A stretch of DNA of 63,963 bases from Chloroflexota bacterium (GCA_012729455.1 JAAYDC010000026.1:1-63963), one strand, 5' to 3'. Shown: positions 52,022 to 61,377, counted from the first letter of the stretch. Made by a program: numbers and translations. Notes: generated from the letters alone by a model not told the origin.

Positions 52022-53155
52022 CTAGGACAGGAGCGCCAGAATCACACCGCCCGCCATCACCGAGGCGATCTGCCCCGAGGTGTTGGAGGCCATGGCGTGC
52101 ATCAGCAAAAAGTTGCCGTGGTCTTCGTCGTGGCCGATCTTTTGCACCACGCGCGCCGACATCGGAAAGGCCGAGATGCCGCAGCCGCCCAGGAGCGGGT
52201 TGATCTTTTTGCCCGAAAGCAGGTAGGCCAGCTTGCCCACCAGCACTCCGGCGGCGGTATCCAGGATAAAGGCTATCAGCCCCATGCCGATGATCAGCAG
52301 GGTGTCGCGGGTGAGGAAATCGACCGCCACCATGGTCGAGCCGATCGTGATACCCAGGAAAGTCGTCACGATGTTGGACAGCTCGTTCTGGGCGGCCAGG
52401 CTGATGCGTTCGACCACACCGGCTTCGCGCACCAGGTTGCCAAACATGAGCATGCCGATCAGCGCGGTGGCCTTGGGGGCGATCAGCGCGCACACGATCG
52501 TCACCACAATCGGGAAGATGATGCGCGTAAAGCGCGAGACCGGATGGGTGGTATAGGGCATGCGCGTAGCGCGCTCTGCGCGCGTTGTCAGCAGTTTCAT
52601 TACCGGCGGTTGGATGATCGGCACCAGCGACATATACGAGTAGGCTGCCACAGTGATGGGCCCGACCAAACGCGGCGCCAGCTCTGATGCCACAAAGATC
52701 GAGGTGGGGCCGTCGGCAGCACCAATGATGCCGATTGAGGCGGCTTCGTTGATGGTAAAGCCGAGCGCGGTCGCCAGAATGCAGGTGCCAAAGATGCCGA
52801 ACTGGGCCACAGCGCCAAAGAGCGCATAGAAAGGGTTTTCCAGGAGCGGCCCAAAGTCGGTCATGGCGCCGATGCCGATAAAGATCAAGCTCGGGAAGAG
52901 CTCGTTCTCGATGCCAAAGTCGTACAACGTCGCCAGCAGCCCGATGGCGTTGCCGGTTGCGTCGCGGTCAAGCAGGCCGGTGCCGGGCAGGTTGGCCAGG
53001 ATACAGCCCAGGCCAATCGGCAGCAACAGGAGCGGCTCGTATTCCTTCGAGATCGCCAGCCAGATCAGAACCCCGCCCACCAGCATCATCACGATGGCCT
53101 GCCAAGTCATCGATGTGATGCCTATCAGTAACTCGTTGAGTGAGAATAGGTTCAT
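52022..53155 (-). CDS. oadB: Sodium-translocating decarboxylase beta subunit
   Basis: 377 residues from ATG 53155; a longer frame reaching 53257 overlaps the biotin-carrier gene and is rejected. Nine or more membrane helices. The pump motif GFTINEAASIGIIGAADGPT carries the conserved acidic residue (Asp in ADGPT) implicated in Na+ and carboxybiotin decarboxylation. Other landmarks are LIFIGIGAMTDFGPLLENP and GCGISAFPMSARVVQKIG. It decarboxylates carboxybiotin while pumping 1-2 Na+ out. Last gene of the operon before a terminator; 13 bases from the biotin carrier. Confidence 0.95.
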   Translation of the reverse strand: MNLFSLNELLIGITSMTWQAIVMMLVGGVLIWLAISKEYEPLLLLPIGLGCILANLPGTGLLDRDATGNAIGLLATLYDFGIENELFPSLIFIGIGAMTDFGPLLENPFYALFGAVAQFGIFGTCILATALGFTINEAASIGIIGAADGPTSIFVASELAPRLVGPITVAAYSYMSLVPIIQPPVMKLLTTRAERATRMPYTTHPVSRFTRIIFPIVVTIVCALIAPKATALIGMLMFGNLVREAGVVERISLAAQNELSNIVTTFLGITIGSTMVAVDFLTRDTLLIIGMGLIAFILDTAAGVLVGKLAYLLSGKKINPLLGGCGISAFPMSARVVQKIGHDEDHGNFLLMHAMASNTSGQIASVMAGGVILALLS

Positions 53156-53168
53156 CCTATGCCCTCCC

Positions 53169-53606
53169 TTAACCGATCGAGATGAGCGGGTCGTCATAAG
53201 CCACCGAATCGCCCGGATGGACATGGATAGCCAGCACGGTGCCAGAGGCGGCCGCACTGATCGGCATCTCCATCTTCATGGCTTCCAGGGTGCAGACTGT
53301 GGCACCCTCTTTGACGGCCTCGCCGACCTTGACGGTAACGGAAAGGATCTTGCCGGGCATTGGCGCGGTGACCTTGGTCCCGCCAGCGGCCGAGGCCGGC
53401 GTGGCGGGCGCAGCAGGCTGCGGGGCGGGCTGTGCGGGGGCTGCCACTGCCGCGACGGGCGCGGCAGGCGCAGCTGCCTGGGCTTGTTCGCTAAAAGCTA
53501 CCGACTTGGCTACGCCGTTCACCACTACCTGGGCGGGTGAGCTGGAGGCATCCCGCACCTCGACCACAAATACTTTACCGTCGATCGTAATGCTATAAGT
53601 GCTCAT
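53169..53606 (-). CDS. Biotin carboxyl carrier protein
   Basis: 145 residues. N-terminal ~55 a small beta domain (YSITIDGKVFVVEV), an Ala/Pro linker of ~45 residues, and a C-terminal biotinyl domain with EAMKMEM (Lys is biotinylated), preceded by APMPGKILSVTVKVGEAVKE and followed by PGDSVAYDDPLISIG. It shuttles carboxybiotin between the carboxyltransferases and the OadB pump; resembles GcdC/MmdC and the transcarboxylase 1.3S subunit. Ten bases separate it from oadG and 13 from oadB. Confidence 0.95.
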   Translation of the reverse strand: MSTYSITIDGKVFVVEVRDASSSPAQVVVNGVAKSVAFSEQAQAAAPAAPVAAVAAPAQPAPQPAAPATPASAAGGTKVTAPMPGKILSVTVKVGEAVKEGATVCTLEAMKMEMPISAAASGTVLAIHVHPGDSVAYDDPLISIG

Positions 53607-53616
53607 TCTCTCTCTC

Positions 53617-54012
53617 CTACCTGGTTGATTGCAGACGCCCGGCATTACCCCAGGCGGCGTTTTCTGGCTCAACGGCAATGATTGGCACAACCTCACCGAT
53701 CACTTCGACATCGGTGTAGGTGATAGCGCGCCGGCTGATGCCGCCCATACGCGGCTGGCGCGCCAGATGCAGCGCCAGGGTGATGGCGGCGGCCTCGTCG
53801 CTGTGATCAGCAGCGGCCTCGGCGGCGAAAGCAGGGGCTGCCGGCAGTTCGTCGGCGTCATCATCGTCGCCGTCTTCAGCGGTCTTGGCAGCGACTCTGC
53901 CCGAGATGCTGCGCAGGAGCATAATCAGCACGGCAATGATCAGGAGCGCTAGAATCACCAGCCCCATTCCTACGGCCGTGAGCTGCAGAGCCTGATTAAT
54001 GTTTGGGTTCAC
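53617..54012 (-). CDS. oadG: OadG-like gamma subunit of the sodium-pump decarboxylase
   Basis: 131 residues. One N-terminal TM (LTAVGMGLVILALLIIAVLI), then a charged linker with an Asp-rich patch (EDGDDDDADEL) and Ala-rich region. OadG/MmdD proteins are small single-helix subunits that assemble alpha, beta and carrier and may bind zinc; assignment rests on topology, length and position between oadA and the carrier gene. Pairs of His are seen (ADHSDE, LALHLARQ). Confidence 0.82.
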   Translation of the reverse strand: MNPNINQALQLTAVGMGLVILALLIIAVLIMLLRSISGRVAAKTAEDGDDDDADELPAAPAFAAEAAADHSDEAAAITLALHLARQPRMGGISRRAITYTDVEVIGEVVPIIAVEPENAAWGNAGRLQSTR

Positions 54013-54045
54013 ACGCTAACTCCTCTCGTTTAGTTTGATACCGTC

Positions 54046-55536
54046 CTAGCAGTTACGCAGGCGGTTAGAGATCCTCCACAAGGGCACCATCGGCTTGGGG
54101 CGTGCCGGAGCGGCAGCCGGAGCCGCCGGTTTGGCCGGCGTTGCCGCGGCAGCCTTTTTGGCAAATACCCGCGGCTCCTCGATGGGCGGCACCTTGCCAT
54201 CACGGCGCAGCTCGAGGAATTCGCGCGCCTGCTGCGGGAAGAGCGTATACGAGATCACGTCTTCGTCGCTGGTGGCCAAGTCGCCGATCTCTTCTTTGGC
54301 CTTTTCAAATCCCGGCTCAATCTCATCCGCCGGGCGGCCGCTGATCGGCGTTCTGTCGCCGATGGCCTTGCGAACCAGCTCGGGATTGAGGGGCGCGGGA
54401 GGGCGCCCGTAAAGGCCCAGGCAGTAATCCTTGACCTCTTTGGAGATGATCTTGTAGCGCTCGCCTGTCAGCACGTTGACGACCGCCTGCGTGCCCACGA
54501 TCTGGCTGGTAGGGGTGACGAGCGGCGGGTAACCCATATCCTCGCGCACGCGCGGTACTTCGGCCAGCACGTCTTCGTAGCGGTTCTCGGCGCCCTGCTG
54601 ACGCAGCTGCGATACCAGGTTCGAGAGCATCCCACCGGGGATCTGATACATCAGCACGCGCACGTCCGCGCCCGTCAGGCCGGTTTCGAACTCGGATAGC
54701 TGATCGCTGCGGACCTTGGTAAAGTACGAGCTGATCTCGGAGAGCAGCTTCAAGTCGAGCCCGGTATCGCGCTCGTGTTCCCGGAAGATCGCTACCACCG
54801 ATTCGATCGGCGGCTGCGACGAGCCGCTGGCTACCGACGAGATGGCCGCGTCGACCACGTCTACGCCGGCTTCGGCGGCTTTCATCAGCGTCGCCACCGA
54901 AAAACCGCTGGTATCGTGGGTGTGCAGTTGCACCGGCAGGCCGACGACTTCTTTGATGCGCCCTACCAGCTCATAGGCGGCGTAGGGGGTGCATAGTGCG
55001 GCCATGTCCTTGATGCAGATCGAGTCGGCGCCCATTTCTTTGAGCTCCTGCGCCAGGGCCACAAAGGCCTCCAGCGAGTGCACCGGGCTGATGGTGTAGC
55101 TGATCGCGCCCTGTACATGCCCGCCGTACTTTTTGACGGCCTGCATGGCATAGGCCATGTTGCGCGTATCGTTCAGCGCGTCAAAGATGCGAAAGATGTT
55201 GATGCCGTTCTTGACGGCCAATTCGACGAACTTTTCGACGATGTCGTCCGGATAGTGGCGGTACCCCAGGATGTTTTGGCCGCGCAGCAGCATCTGGTAG
55301 GGCGTGTTCGGAGCCACCTTTTTGAGGGTGCGGATGCGCTCCCAGGGGTCTTCCTTTAAAAAGCGCATCGCCGAATCAAAGGTTGCTCCGCCCCACATCT
55401 CAAGCGAGTGGTAGCCGACGGCTTCGAGCTTGGCTGCAATCGGCAGCATGGCGCCCGTCGACATACGCGTCGCCAAGAGCGACTGGTGCGCATCGCGCAG
55501 AGTGGTATCGGTAATCCCAAGTGGCTTGGGGCTCAT
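54046..55536 (-). CDS. oadA: OadA/transcarboxylase 5S-type carboxyltransferase (oxaloacetate/pyruvate)
   Basis: 496 residues. HMGL-like TIM-barrel carboxyltransferase: ITDTTLRDAHQSLLATRMST at the start and metal ligands in LHTHDTSGFS (about residue 210). A PYC_OADA domain follows (~290-430), with IPGGMLSNLVSQLRQQG and the carbamylated-Lys region. The C-terminus is an Ala/Pro-rich stretch (~465-485) as if leading to a biotin domain, but that domain is absent and encoded separately. 496 residues match the 5S subunit of transcarboxylase and OadA without tail. It transfers CO2 from oxaloacetate to biotin, or the reverse to pyruvate. Confidence 0.9.
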   Translation of the reverse strand: MSPKPLGITDTTLRDAHQSLLATRMSTGAMLPIAAKLEAVGYHSLEMWGGATFDSAMRFLKEDPWERIRTLKKVAPNTPYQMLLRGQNILGYRHYPDDIVEKFVELAVKNGINIFRIFDALNDTRNMAYAMQAVKKYGGHVQGAISYTISPVHSLEAFVALAQELKEMGADSICIKDMAALCTPYAAYELVGRIKEVVGLPVQLHTHDTSGFSVATLMKAAEAGVDVVDAAISSVASGSSQPPIESVVAIFREHERDTGLDLKLLSEISSYFTKVRSDQLSEFETGLTGADVRVLMYQIPGGMLSNLVSQLRQQGAENRYEDVLAEVPRVREDMGYPPLVTPTSQIVGTQAVVNVLTGERYKIISKEVKDYCLGLYGRPPAPLNPELVRKAIGDRTPISGRPADEIEPGFEKAKEEIGDLATSDEDVISYTLFPQQAREFLELRRDGKVPPIEEPRVFAKKAAAATPAKPAAPAAAPARPKPMVPLWRISNRLRNC

Positions 55537-55555
55537 TAATTATGCTCCTTTCGCC

Positions 55556-57103
55556 TTATAGGGGCATGGTGCCGTGTTTCTTGGCAGGGTTGCTCTCGCG
55601 CTTGTTGACCAGCATGCGCAGGCCGTTGATCAGCACTGCGCGTGTCTGGCTGGGCTCGATTACGGCATCGATCGCGCCGTAGGAAGCCGCCATATAGGGG
55701 CTGGCAAAGCGCTCCTGATATTCGCTGATCAGCTGGGCTTTAAGCGCCGCCGGGTCGGCCGATTTATCGATCTGGTCACGATAGATGATGTTGACGGCGC
55801 CTTCCGGGCCCATCACGGCGATTTCGGCCGACGGCCAGGCCACGTTCAGGTCGCCGCGGATCTCTTTGGAGCTCATCACGATATATGCACCGCCATAGGC
55901 TTTGCGGGTGATGACCGTCAGCTTGGGAATGGTGGCCTCGCAGTAGGCATAGATCAGCTTGGCGCCCTGGCGGATGATCCCGCCGTGCTCTTGCGCCACA
56001 CCGGGCATAAAGCCGGGCACGTCCACCAACGTCACCAGGGGGATGTTGAATGCGTCGCAAAACCGCACAAAGCGGGCGGCCTTGACGGAGGCGTCGATAT
56101 CCAGCGCGCCGGCTTTGACTGCTGGCTGATTGGCGACGATGCCCACCACCGTGCCATCCAGGCGGGCAAAACCCACCAGGATGTTGCCGGCGATGGCTTT
56201 TTGCACCTCAAAGAAGCTGCCCTTGTCGACGATCAGATCGATCACCTTGAGCATGTCATAGGGCTCGTTGGCGCTGGGCGGCACCAGGCTGTTGAGCGCG
56301 GCGCCATCCGGGGTGTTTTCTTCTTTGACGGCAACGAGCGGGGCGTCTTCCAGGTTGTTGGAGGGGAGGTACCCAACCAGCTTGCGCACCTGCGCCAGGC
56401 ACTCGTCTTCGTTGGCGGCTATAAAGTGCGCCACGCCGCTCTTTCCGGTGTGAACGGCGGCGCCGCCGAGCTGATCAAAGGTCACGTCTTCCTGCGTGAC
56501 GGCTTTGACCACTTGCGGGCCGGTGATGAACATGTTGCTGGTGCCCTCGACCATAAAGACAAAGTCAGTCAGGGCCGGTGAATAGACCGCGCCGCCCGCG
56601 CAGGGGCCCATGATCACCGAGATCTGCGGGATCACGCCCGAGGCGAGGGTGTTGTTGAGAAAGATGCCGGCATAGCCGCCCAGCGACTGGATGCCTTCCT
56701 GGATGCGCGCGCCGCCCGAATCGTTGATGCCGATCAGCGGGGAGCCCGTTTTAAGCGCCAGTTCCTGCACCTTGATAATCTTGGCTGCGTGGGCCGCCCC
56801 CAGCGACCCGCCCATGACGGTGAAATCCTGCGCAAAGACGTACACTAGGCGCCCGCCGATGGTGCCCCAGCCGGTCACGACGCCGTCGCCCAGGGGAGTT
56901 TTATCAGCCAGGCCAAAATCGGTGGCGTGGTGCGTCACCAGGGCGTGCAACTCCTGAAAGCTGTTAGCATCCAGTAGCTTGGTAAGGCGTTCGCGCGCGG
57001 TCTGCTTGCCCTTTTCATGCTGGCGGGCTATGGCATCCTCGCCACCACCTTGCTTGGCCTCGTTCAGCATATGGTTCAAGTATCGGAGATTGTCCTCTGC
57101 CAT
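55556..57103 (-). CDS. mmdA: Methylmalonyl-CoA decarboxylase/propionyl-CoA carboxylase-type carboxyltransferase
   Basis: 515 residues from ATG 57103, after GGAGGCACA; a longer frame reaching 57412 lies inside the deaminase gene. Two crotonase-like halves: GGARIQEGIQSLGGYAGIF and GPCAGGAVYSPALTDFVFMV in the first, VDVPGFMPGVAQEHGGIIRQ and AYGGAYIVMSSKEIRGD in the second, both acyl-CoA binding. Highest likeness by eye is to MmdA, PccB and the transcarboxylase 12S subunit. It moves CO2 between methylmalonyl-CoA/propionyl-CoA and biotin. Reading order in the operon is mmdA-oadA-oadG-BCCP-oadB; 19 bases to oadA. Confidence 0.93.
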   Translation of the reverse strand: MAEDNLRYLNHMLNEAKQGGGEDAIARQHEKGKQTARERLTKLLDANSFQELHALVTHHATDFGLADKTPLGDGVVTGWGTIGGRLVYVFAQDFTVMGGSLGAAHAAKIIKVQELALKTGSPLIGINDSGGARIQEGIQSLGGYAGIFLNNTLASGVIPQISVIMGPCAGGAVYSPALTDFVFMVEGTSNMFITGPQVVKAVTQEDVTFDQLGGAAVHTGKSGVAHFIAANEDECLAQVRKLVGYLPSNNLEDAPLVAVKEENTPDGAALNSLVPPSANEPYDMLKVIDLIVDKGSFFEVQKAIAGNILVGFARLDGTVVGIVANQPAVKAGALDIDASVKAARFVRFCDAFNIPLVTLVDVPGFMPGVAQEHGGIIRQGAKLIYAYCEATIPKLTVITRKAYGGAYIVMSSKEIRGDLNVAWPSAEIAVMGPEGAVNIIYRDQIDKSADPAALKAQLISEYQERFASPYMAASYGAIDAVIEPSQTRAVLINGLRMLVNKRESNPAKKHGTMPL

Positions 57104-57162
57104 TGTGCCTCCTCGAATGAATGTTATCCCCATAACCCCGCAGAGTGCGCCGTGTTGCGCAT

Positions 57163-57627
57163 TCAGGGGTTTTGTGCTGTAGACGGTCCTTCCCAGACGT
57201 TGATTTCCATCCCCGATTCGGCCAACAGCTCGCGTGAAAAGGTGTCGGGGTAGGGGTTGGCATAAACCAGCCGCACGATGCCGGCGTTGATCAGCATCTT
57301 GGCACAGATCACGCATGGCTGGTGGGTGCAGTACAGGGTGCTGCCCTCGATGGGTGTGCCATACAGAGCAGCCTGAATGATGGCGTTCTGCTCGGCGTGC
57401 AGGCCGCGGCACAGCTCGGGGCGCTGCCCGGAGGGGATCCCCAGGCGCTCGCGCATGCAGCCCACTTCGGCGCAGTGCGCCAGGCCGCGCGGGGCGCCGT
57501 TATAGCCGGTGGAAAGGATACGCTTGTCGCGCACGATGATCGCTCCGACCGGGCGGCGCAGACAGGTGGTGCGCATCGCCACCCGTTGGGTGATATCCAT
57601 GAAATAGTCGTCCCAGGAGGGTCTCAT
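57163..57627 (-). CDS. dCMP/ComEB-type deoxycytidylate deaminase
   Basis: 154 residues. Zinc deaminase motifs: [14 protein letters not shown] (catalytic Glu) and [12 protein letters not shown] (Cys pair), plus [14 protein letters not shown]. It makes dUMP from dCMP, the substrate of ThyX, whose gene it overlaps by one base (TAATG). Typical pairing of two steps to dTMP. Confidence 0.92.
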   Translation of the reverse strand: MRPSWDDYFMDITQRVAMRTTCLRRPVGAIIVRDKRILSTGYNGAPRGLAHCAEVGCMRERLGIPSGQRPELCRGLHAEQNAIIQAALYGTPIEGSTLYCTHQPCVICAKMLINAGIVRLVYANPYPDTFSRELLAESGMEINVWEGPSTAQNP

Positions 57628-58241
57628 TATTTTAGCACCACCTGTTGGAATGCTGCAGCCGTGACGGGCATTTTTTCAGCAAACATCGCGAGGATCGCCT
57701 GCGCATATTGGGCATGTTCCCACTGGGCGTGGCTATCCAGCCGCTTTTCCAGCCAGTTCATCAGCGACCAGGCGTTGACCGTCCAGATGAACTCGGTATA
57801 GATGGCGGTGCCCAGCACCCCGCGGGCGACTTCTTTTTTCCAGCCCTGCGCCACCAGGCTCTCGTAAAGATCAAACGAGGCATTCATGTGGGCGATGTAG
57901 GCCTCGCGGCCGCTGGTAATGCGCTCGGGCACGTAATACTCGCGATCGGCGGCGCAATAGCGCAGCGACTTTTCGTTAAAGGTGCCGATGCGATGGCGCA
58001 TCCACTGACGCGCGACAAAGAGCGGGCACTTGACGCCAAAACGAAAGACGGCGTGTTCAAAGACGGTATTGTGCTTGGGGGTGCTAGAGATCAGGCGCGT
58101 GATCAGGCGCTGGTCGGAGGCCTCGTTGGATTTGTCTTCCGACTGGTAGCAGATGCGCGCTGCACGGATGACAGCCTTTTCGGCGCCCATCCACTCCTCG
58201 AGCCTCACCCAGCCACGATCGAGTACTGCGATCTCTGACAA
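57627..58241 (-). CDS. thyX: FAD-dependent thymidylate synthase
   Basis: 204 residues. ThyX signature RHRxxSxNExSxRY appears as [14 protein letters not shown] with Thr for the first Ser, within [20 protein letters not shown]. It methylates dUMP to dTMP with methylenetetrahydrofolate and FADH2, a route typical of many anaerobes. Followed directly by the deaminase; own promoter with a palindrome. Confidence 0.95.
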   Translation of the reverse strand: MSEIAVLDRGWVRLEEWMGAEKAVIRAARICYQSEDKSNEASDQRLITRLISSTPKHNTVFEHAVFRFGVKCPLFVARQWMRHRIGTFNEKSLRYCAADREYYVPERITSGREAYIAHMNASFDLYESLVAQGWKKEVARGVLGTAIYTEFIWTVNAWSLMNWLEKRLDSHAQWEHAQYAQAILAMFAEKMPVTAAAFQQVVLK

Positions 58242-58289
58242 ACCCTGCTACCCCTTTATGCCAAACTCGCGCCAGGAGCCCTAGTGCGC

Positions 58290-58326
58290 ATGATGGACAT
58301 CATACACGTTTTTAAAATGTTGTCAC
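58290..58326 (-). promoter_or_regulatory. thyX promoter with overlapping palindrome
   Basis: Leftward GTGACA (58326-58321), 16-base spacer, TATGAT (58304-58299). A perfect palindrome ATGATGGACATCAT (58290-58303) covers the -10 and start site, a plausible operator. Confidence 0.5.
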
Positions 58327-58826
58327 CTTTGCGCGCTGCCCATCAAACTGTTAATGGCCTCGCGCAGCAGGGCATAGGTCTCTTCCAACCCCTGGCTGAT
58401 CACCCGCACCCCCGCGGTGACGGACAAGAAATTGTTATCGCCCGACCAGCGCGGCACAATGTGCATGTGAAGGTGCTCGCCGATGCCGGCGCCCGCGGCT
58501 TTGCCCATGTTGATGCCAATGTTAAAGCCCTCAGCCTTCAGGCACGCGCGCGCGGCTTCTGCCGTTACGGAGGCCAACTGCATCATCTCGGTCAGCGTTT
58601 CTGGCGGCAGCTCGGTCAGACTGGCACTGTGCTGGTAAGGGATCACCATGCTGTGGCCATTGATGTAGGGGTAGAGGTTCAGCACAATATAGCAGGTTTC
58701 ACCGCGATAGAGCACCAGGTTATCCAGCCCGTCATCAACCGTGGGCAGATGGCAAAAGATACAGCCCTCCGGGCGTTCGCCTCTGATCCAGCCCATGCGC
58801 CAGGGCGCCCACATCTGGTTGTTCAT
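58323..58826 (-). CDS. HIT-family nucleotide hydrolase/phosphorylase
   Basis: 167 residues. Histidine triad HLHMHIVPR (about residue 117) with GRETC YIVLNLYPYINGHSMVIP earlier; EGCIFCHLP holds a possible zinc pair. This long HIT form resembles Ap4A phosphorylase/Aph1-like enzymes. Overlaps the upstream DUF2344 gene by 4 (ATGA). Confidence 0.9.
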   Translation of the reverse strand: MNNQMWAPWRMGWIRGERPEGCIFCHLPTVDDGLDNLVLYRGETCYIVLNLYPYINGHSMVIPYQHSASLTELPPETLTEMMQLASVTAEAARACLKAEGFNIGINMGKAAGAGIGEHLHMHIVPRWSGDNNFLSVTAGVRVISQGLEETYALLREAINSLMGSAQR

Positions 58827-59494
58827 TTTGTCTCCTTGGCATCCCAGCGCAGCGCAGTGCGGTGGATGTGCACGGCACTGGCATCTAGATCGAGCGCGCC
58901 CAGCACCTCTTCCGGGCGTACCGATCCGCTGGTGTGAAAGGCCAGCTCGCAGGTGAGCACATGATCCTCGCCGGAGCGGCCGATATAGCCCAGTGCCAGC
59001 ACCAGCGGTCTCAGGTCAAAGGGTTTGGCCAGCCCCTTGCGCACCCGTTCGATGATCACTTCGTCGGATGCCAGCAGACGCTCGATAGCTGCGGTGATCT
59101 CATCGTGTCGGCGCGGGCTGCGCAGGTGCATGCGGTAACTCAGGCTTTGCAGGGTAGCCTGCGGTGAGGGTGAATCCAGCGGCACCTCTTCGACGGTGTG
59201 AATCGTCAGGCCATCGAGGGCTTCAGCAGCCAGGGCGGCTAGCAACGGGGCACTCTCGCGGCGCTCAGCCAGCCAGATATCGAGCACCTCGCAATCCGAG
59301 GTATAGCCGGTGGCCAGTGCCGCGGCAAACTGCAGGCGCGGATGCGGGTTAAAGCCCTGTGAATAGGCAAGCGGCACGCCGGCGCGGCGCAGGAGCCGCT
59401 CCCACACGCGCCCCATTTCCAACACCGAGGTATAGCTGAGCGCTCCCGCCACACCATAGATCACGCGCAGGCGCTGCAACGGCTGGCTGCTCAT
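58823..59494 (-). CDS. DUF2344 (TIGR03936) radical-SAM-linked protein
   Basis: 223 residues from ATG 59494. Opens with LRVIYGVAGALSYTSVLEMG and GVPLAYSQGFNPHPRLQFA, the standard DUF2344 block. It pairs almost always with a TIGR03960 radical SAM gene, here overlapping upstream by four bases (ATGA). Function unknown; a partner in RNA or cofactor modification is suspected. Confidence 0.88.
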   Translation of the reverse strand: MSSQPLQRLRVIYGVAGALSYTSVLEMGRVWERLLRRAGVPLAYSQGFNPHPRLQFAAALATGYTSDCEVLDIWLAERRESAPLLAALAAEALDGLTIHTVEEVPLDSPSPQATLQSLSYRMHLRSPRRHDEITAAIERLLASDEVIIERVRKGLAKPFDLRPLVLALGYIGRSGEDHVLTCELAFHTSGSVRPEEVLGALDLDASAVHIHRTALRWDAKETK

Positions 59495-61353
59495 GGGCAG
59501 CCCCACGGACGTTCGGCGCTCATTTGGCCGCGTGCCTGGTCCAGTTCGCTGGCATAGGCTGCCAGGATACCGCAGCTGTGGCATTCCTCGCGGCAATCGC
59601 GCGAGAGCTCGCCCGTTAGTGAGCGCGCGTATTCGCGCTGTAAAAAGCGGCGGCTGACGCCCACATCGATGTGCTCCCATGGCAGGTGCTCCTCGAAACC
59701 CCGCCGGCGGTGGTTAAAGGCGTCGGCATCGACGCCGCAATCCTGCGCGGCCTGGTGCCACAGATCCGGCTGAAAGTGCTCCTGCCAGGCGTCGTAACGC
59801 GCCCCCAGCTGCCAGGCGCGCAGGATCACGCGTCTCATACGGCGGTCGCCCCGGCTAAAGAGCGCCTCGAGCCAGGTGGCATCCCAGTCCGACCAGCTGA
59901 ACTTGATATTTCTTTTCGGCAGGCTCTGGCGCAGCAGCGCCTGGCGTTCCTCGAGCACCTCCCGGTCGATGAGCGGCTCCCACTGGAAGGGTGTGTGCGG
60001 TTTGGGCACAAAGGTCGAGGCGGTGATGTTGATCTCGGTACGCACGCCAGCGATGCGCCTGCCCATGGCGAGCAGTTCCGTCACCAGGCGTCCGATCTCG
60101 CGCACATCCTCGTCGGTTTCAGTAGGCAGCCCCAGCATGAAATAGAGCTTGATCTTGTGCCATCCCTGCGAAAAAACGGCTTCGGCGGTGCGCATCAGGT
60201 CAGCCTCGCCAACACCCTTGTTGATCACATCGCGCAGGCGCTGGCTGCCGGCCTCGGGCGCAAAGGTAAAGCCGGTCTTGCGCCCCCGGCTGAGGGCCTG
60301 GGCCAGCCCGACCGAGAACGAATCGATGCGCAGCGAGGGCAGCGAGAGCGCCAGGTTGGGGTGGCGCAGCATGATGGTTTCGACCAGGGTTTGGATATGG
60401 CTGTGGTCGCTGGACGAAAGCGACACCAGCGCGAATTCCTGGTGGCCGGTATTGGCGATGAGCGCCTCCACCGCCTGCAGCACCTCGTCGGCCGAGCGCT
60501 CGCGGATCGGTCGGTAAATCATACCGGCCTGGCAAAAGCGGCACCCGCGCGAGCAGCCGCGGCTGATCTCGATAGCAGCACGGTCGTGGATAACCTCGAT
60601 AGTCGGCACAATCGGCGCCGTTGGCACCGGCGGCAGGGTGGGCACAATGCGCTTGCGGATCACGGCGGGCGCCGCGGGGTTGAGAGCCTCCAGCGCCATC
60701 TGCACATCGCCTTCGTAGCGCGGCTGGTACAGGCTGGGGATATAGACGCCCTCGATCGACGCCAGTGAATCCAGCAGCCCGCGCCGTTCAAGCCCGTGCT
60801 GTTTACCCGCGGCAATGCGCTTGAGCAGTTCCACGAGCACCTCTTCGCCCTCGCCGACCACAAAGGCATCGATAAAATCGGCCAGCGGCTCGGGGTTGAG
60901 GCTGCCGCTGCCGCCGGCGATCACCAATGGGTGTCCCTCGCGGCGGTCAGCCGCCAGCAGGGGGATGTTCGCCAGGTCGAGCATGGTCAGCAGGTTGGTA
61001 TAGGTCAGTTCGTACTGCAGGCTGACGCCAAAAACGTCGTACTCGTCAATGGAGCGGCGCGACTCGAGGCTGTAGAGCGGGATGCCGGCATCCTGCATCT
61101 GGCTGACCATATCGGATGCTGGGCAGAAAACTCGCTCTGCCAGCATTCGGGGCTGCGCGTTAACCACATCATACAGGAGCGCCAGCCCCAGGTTGGACAT
61201 GCCGATCTCGTACAGATCGGGGTAAGCCAGCACCGCCCTCACCGCGGCGGTGTTCCAATCCTTGTGAGTGGCATTCCATTCGCCGCCGACATAACGTCCT
61301 GGCTTTTGCACACGTGCCAGGAGGGGCTCGAGTTGCGCTTGGGTGATCATCAT
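59491..61353 (-). CDS. TIGR03960-family radical SAM protein (B12-binding-like N-terminus)
   Basis: 620 residues. N-terminal ~210 have a cobalamin-binding-like fold (DLYEIGMSNLGLALLYDVVN); the radical SAM cluster is SRGCSRGCRFCQAGMIY (CxxxCxxC, about residue 268-275). A TIM-barrel follows, and a C-terminal CHSCGI Cys group (about 598) may bind an extra cluster. Family of unknown function, linked to DUF2344. First gene of the leftward set. Confidence 0.9.
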   Translation of the reverse strand: MMITQAQLEPLLARVQKPGRYVGGEWNATHKDWNTAAVRAVLAYPDLYEIGMSNLGLALLYDVVNAQPRMLAERVFCPASDMVSQMQDAGIPLYSLESRRSIDEYDVFGVSLQYELTYTNLLTMLDLANIPLLAADRREGHPLVIAGGSGSLNPEPLADFIDAFVVGEGEEVLVELLKRIAAGKQHGLERRGLLDSLASIEGVYIPSLYQPRYEGDVQMALEALNPAAPAVIRKRIVPTLPPVPTAPIVPTIEVIHDRAAIEISRGCSRGCRFCQAGMIYRPIRERSADEVLQAVEALIANTGHQEFALVSLSSSDHSHIQTLVETIMLRHPNLALSLPSLRIDSFSVGLAQALSRGRKTGFTFAPEAGSQRLRDVINKGVGEADLMRTAEAVFSQGWHKIKLYFMLGLPTETDEDVREIGRLVTELLAMGRRIAGVRTEINITASTFVPKPHTPFQWEPLIDREVLEERQALLRQSLPKRNIKFSWSDWDATWLEALFSRGDRRMRRVILRAWQLGARYDAWQEHFQPDLWHQAAQDCGVDADAFNHRRRGFEEHLPWEHIDVGVSRRFLQREYARSLTGELSRDCREECHSCGILAAYASELDQARGQMSAERPWGCP

Positions 61354-61377
61354 GGGTGTCTGATATCCGGTCGCACC

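Noticed and set aside
57134-57171. Two-tier stem at the end of the deaminase gene upstream of mmdA
   Set aside because: Arms AACCCC/GGGGTT and TGCGC/GCGCA pair, but it lies partly in coding sequence and lacks a T-tract, so I do not call a terminator.
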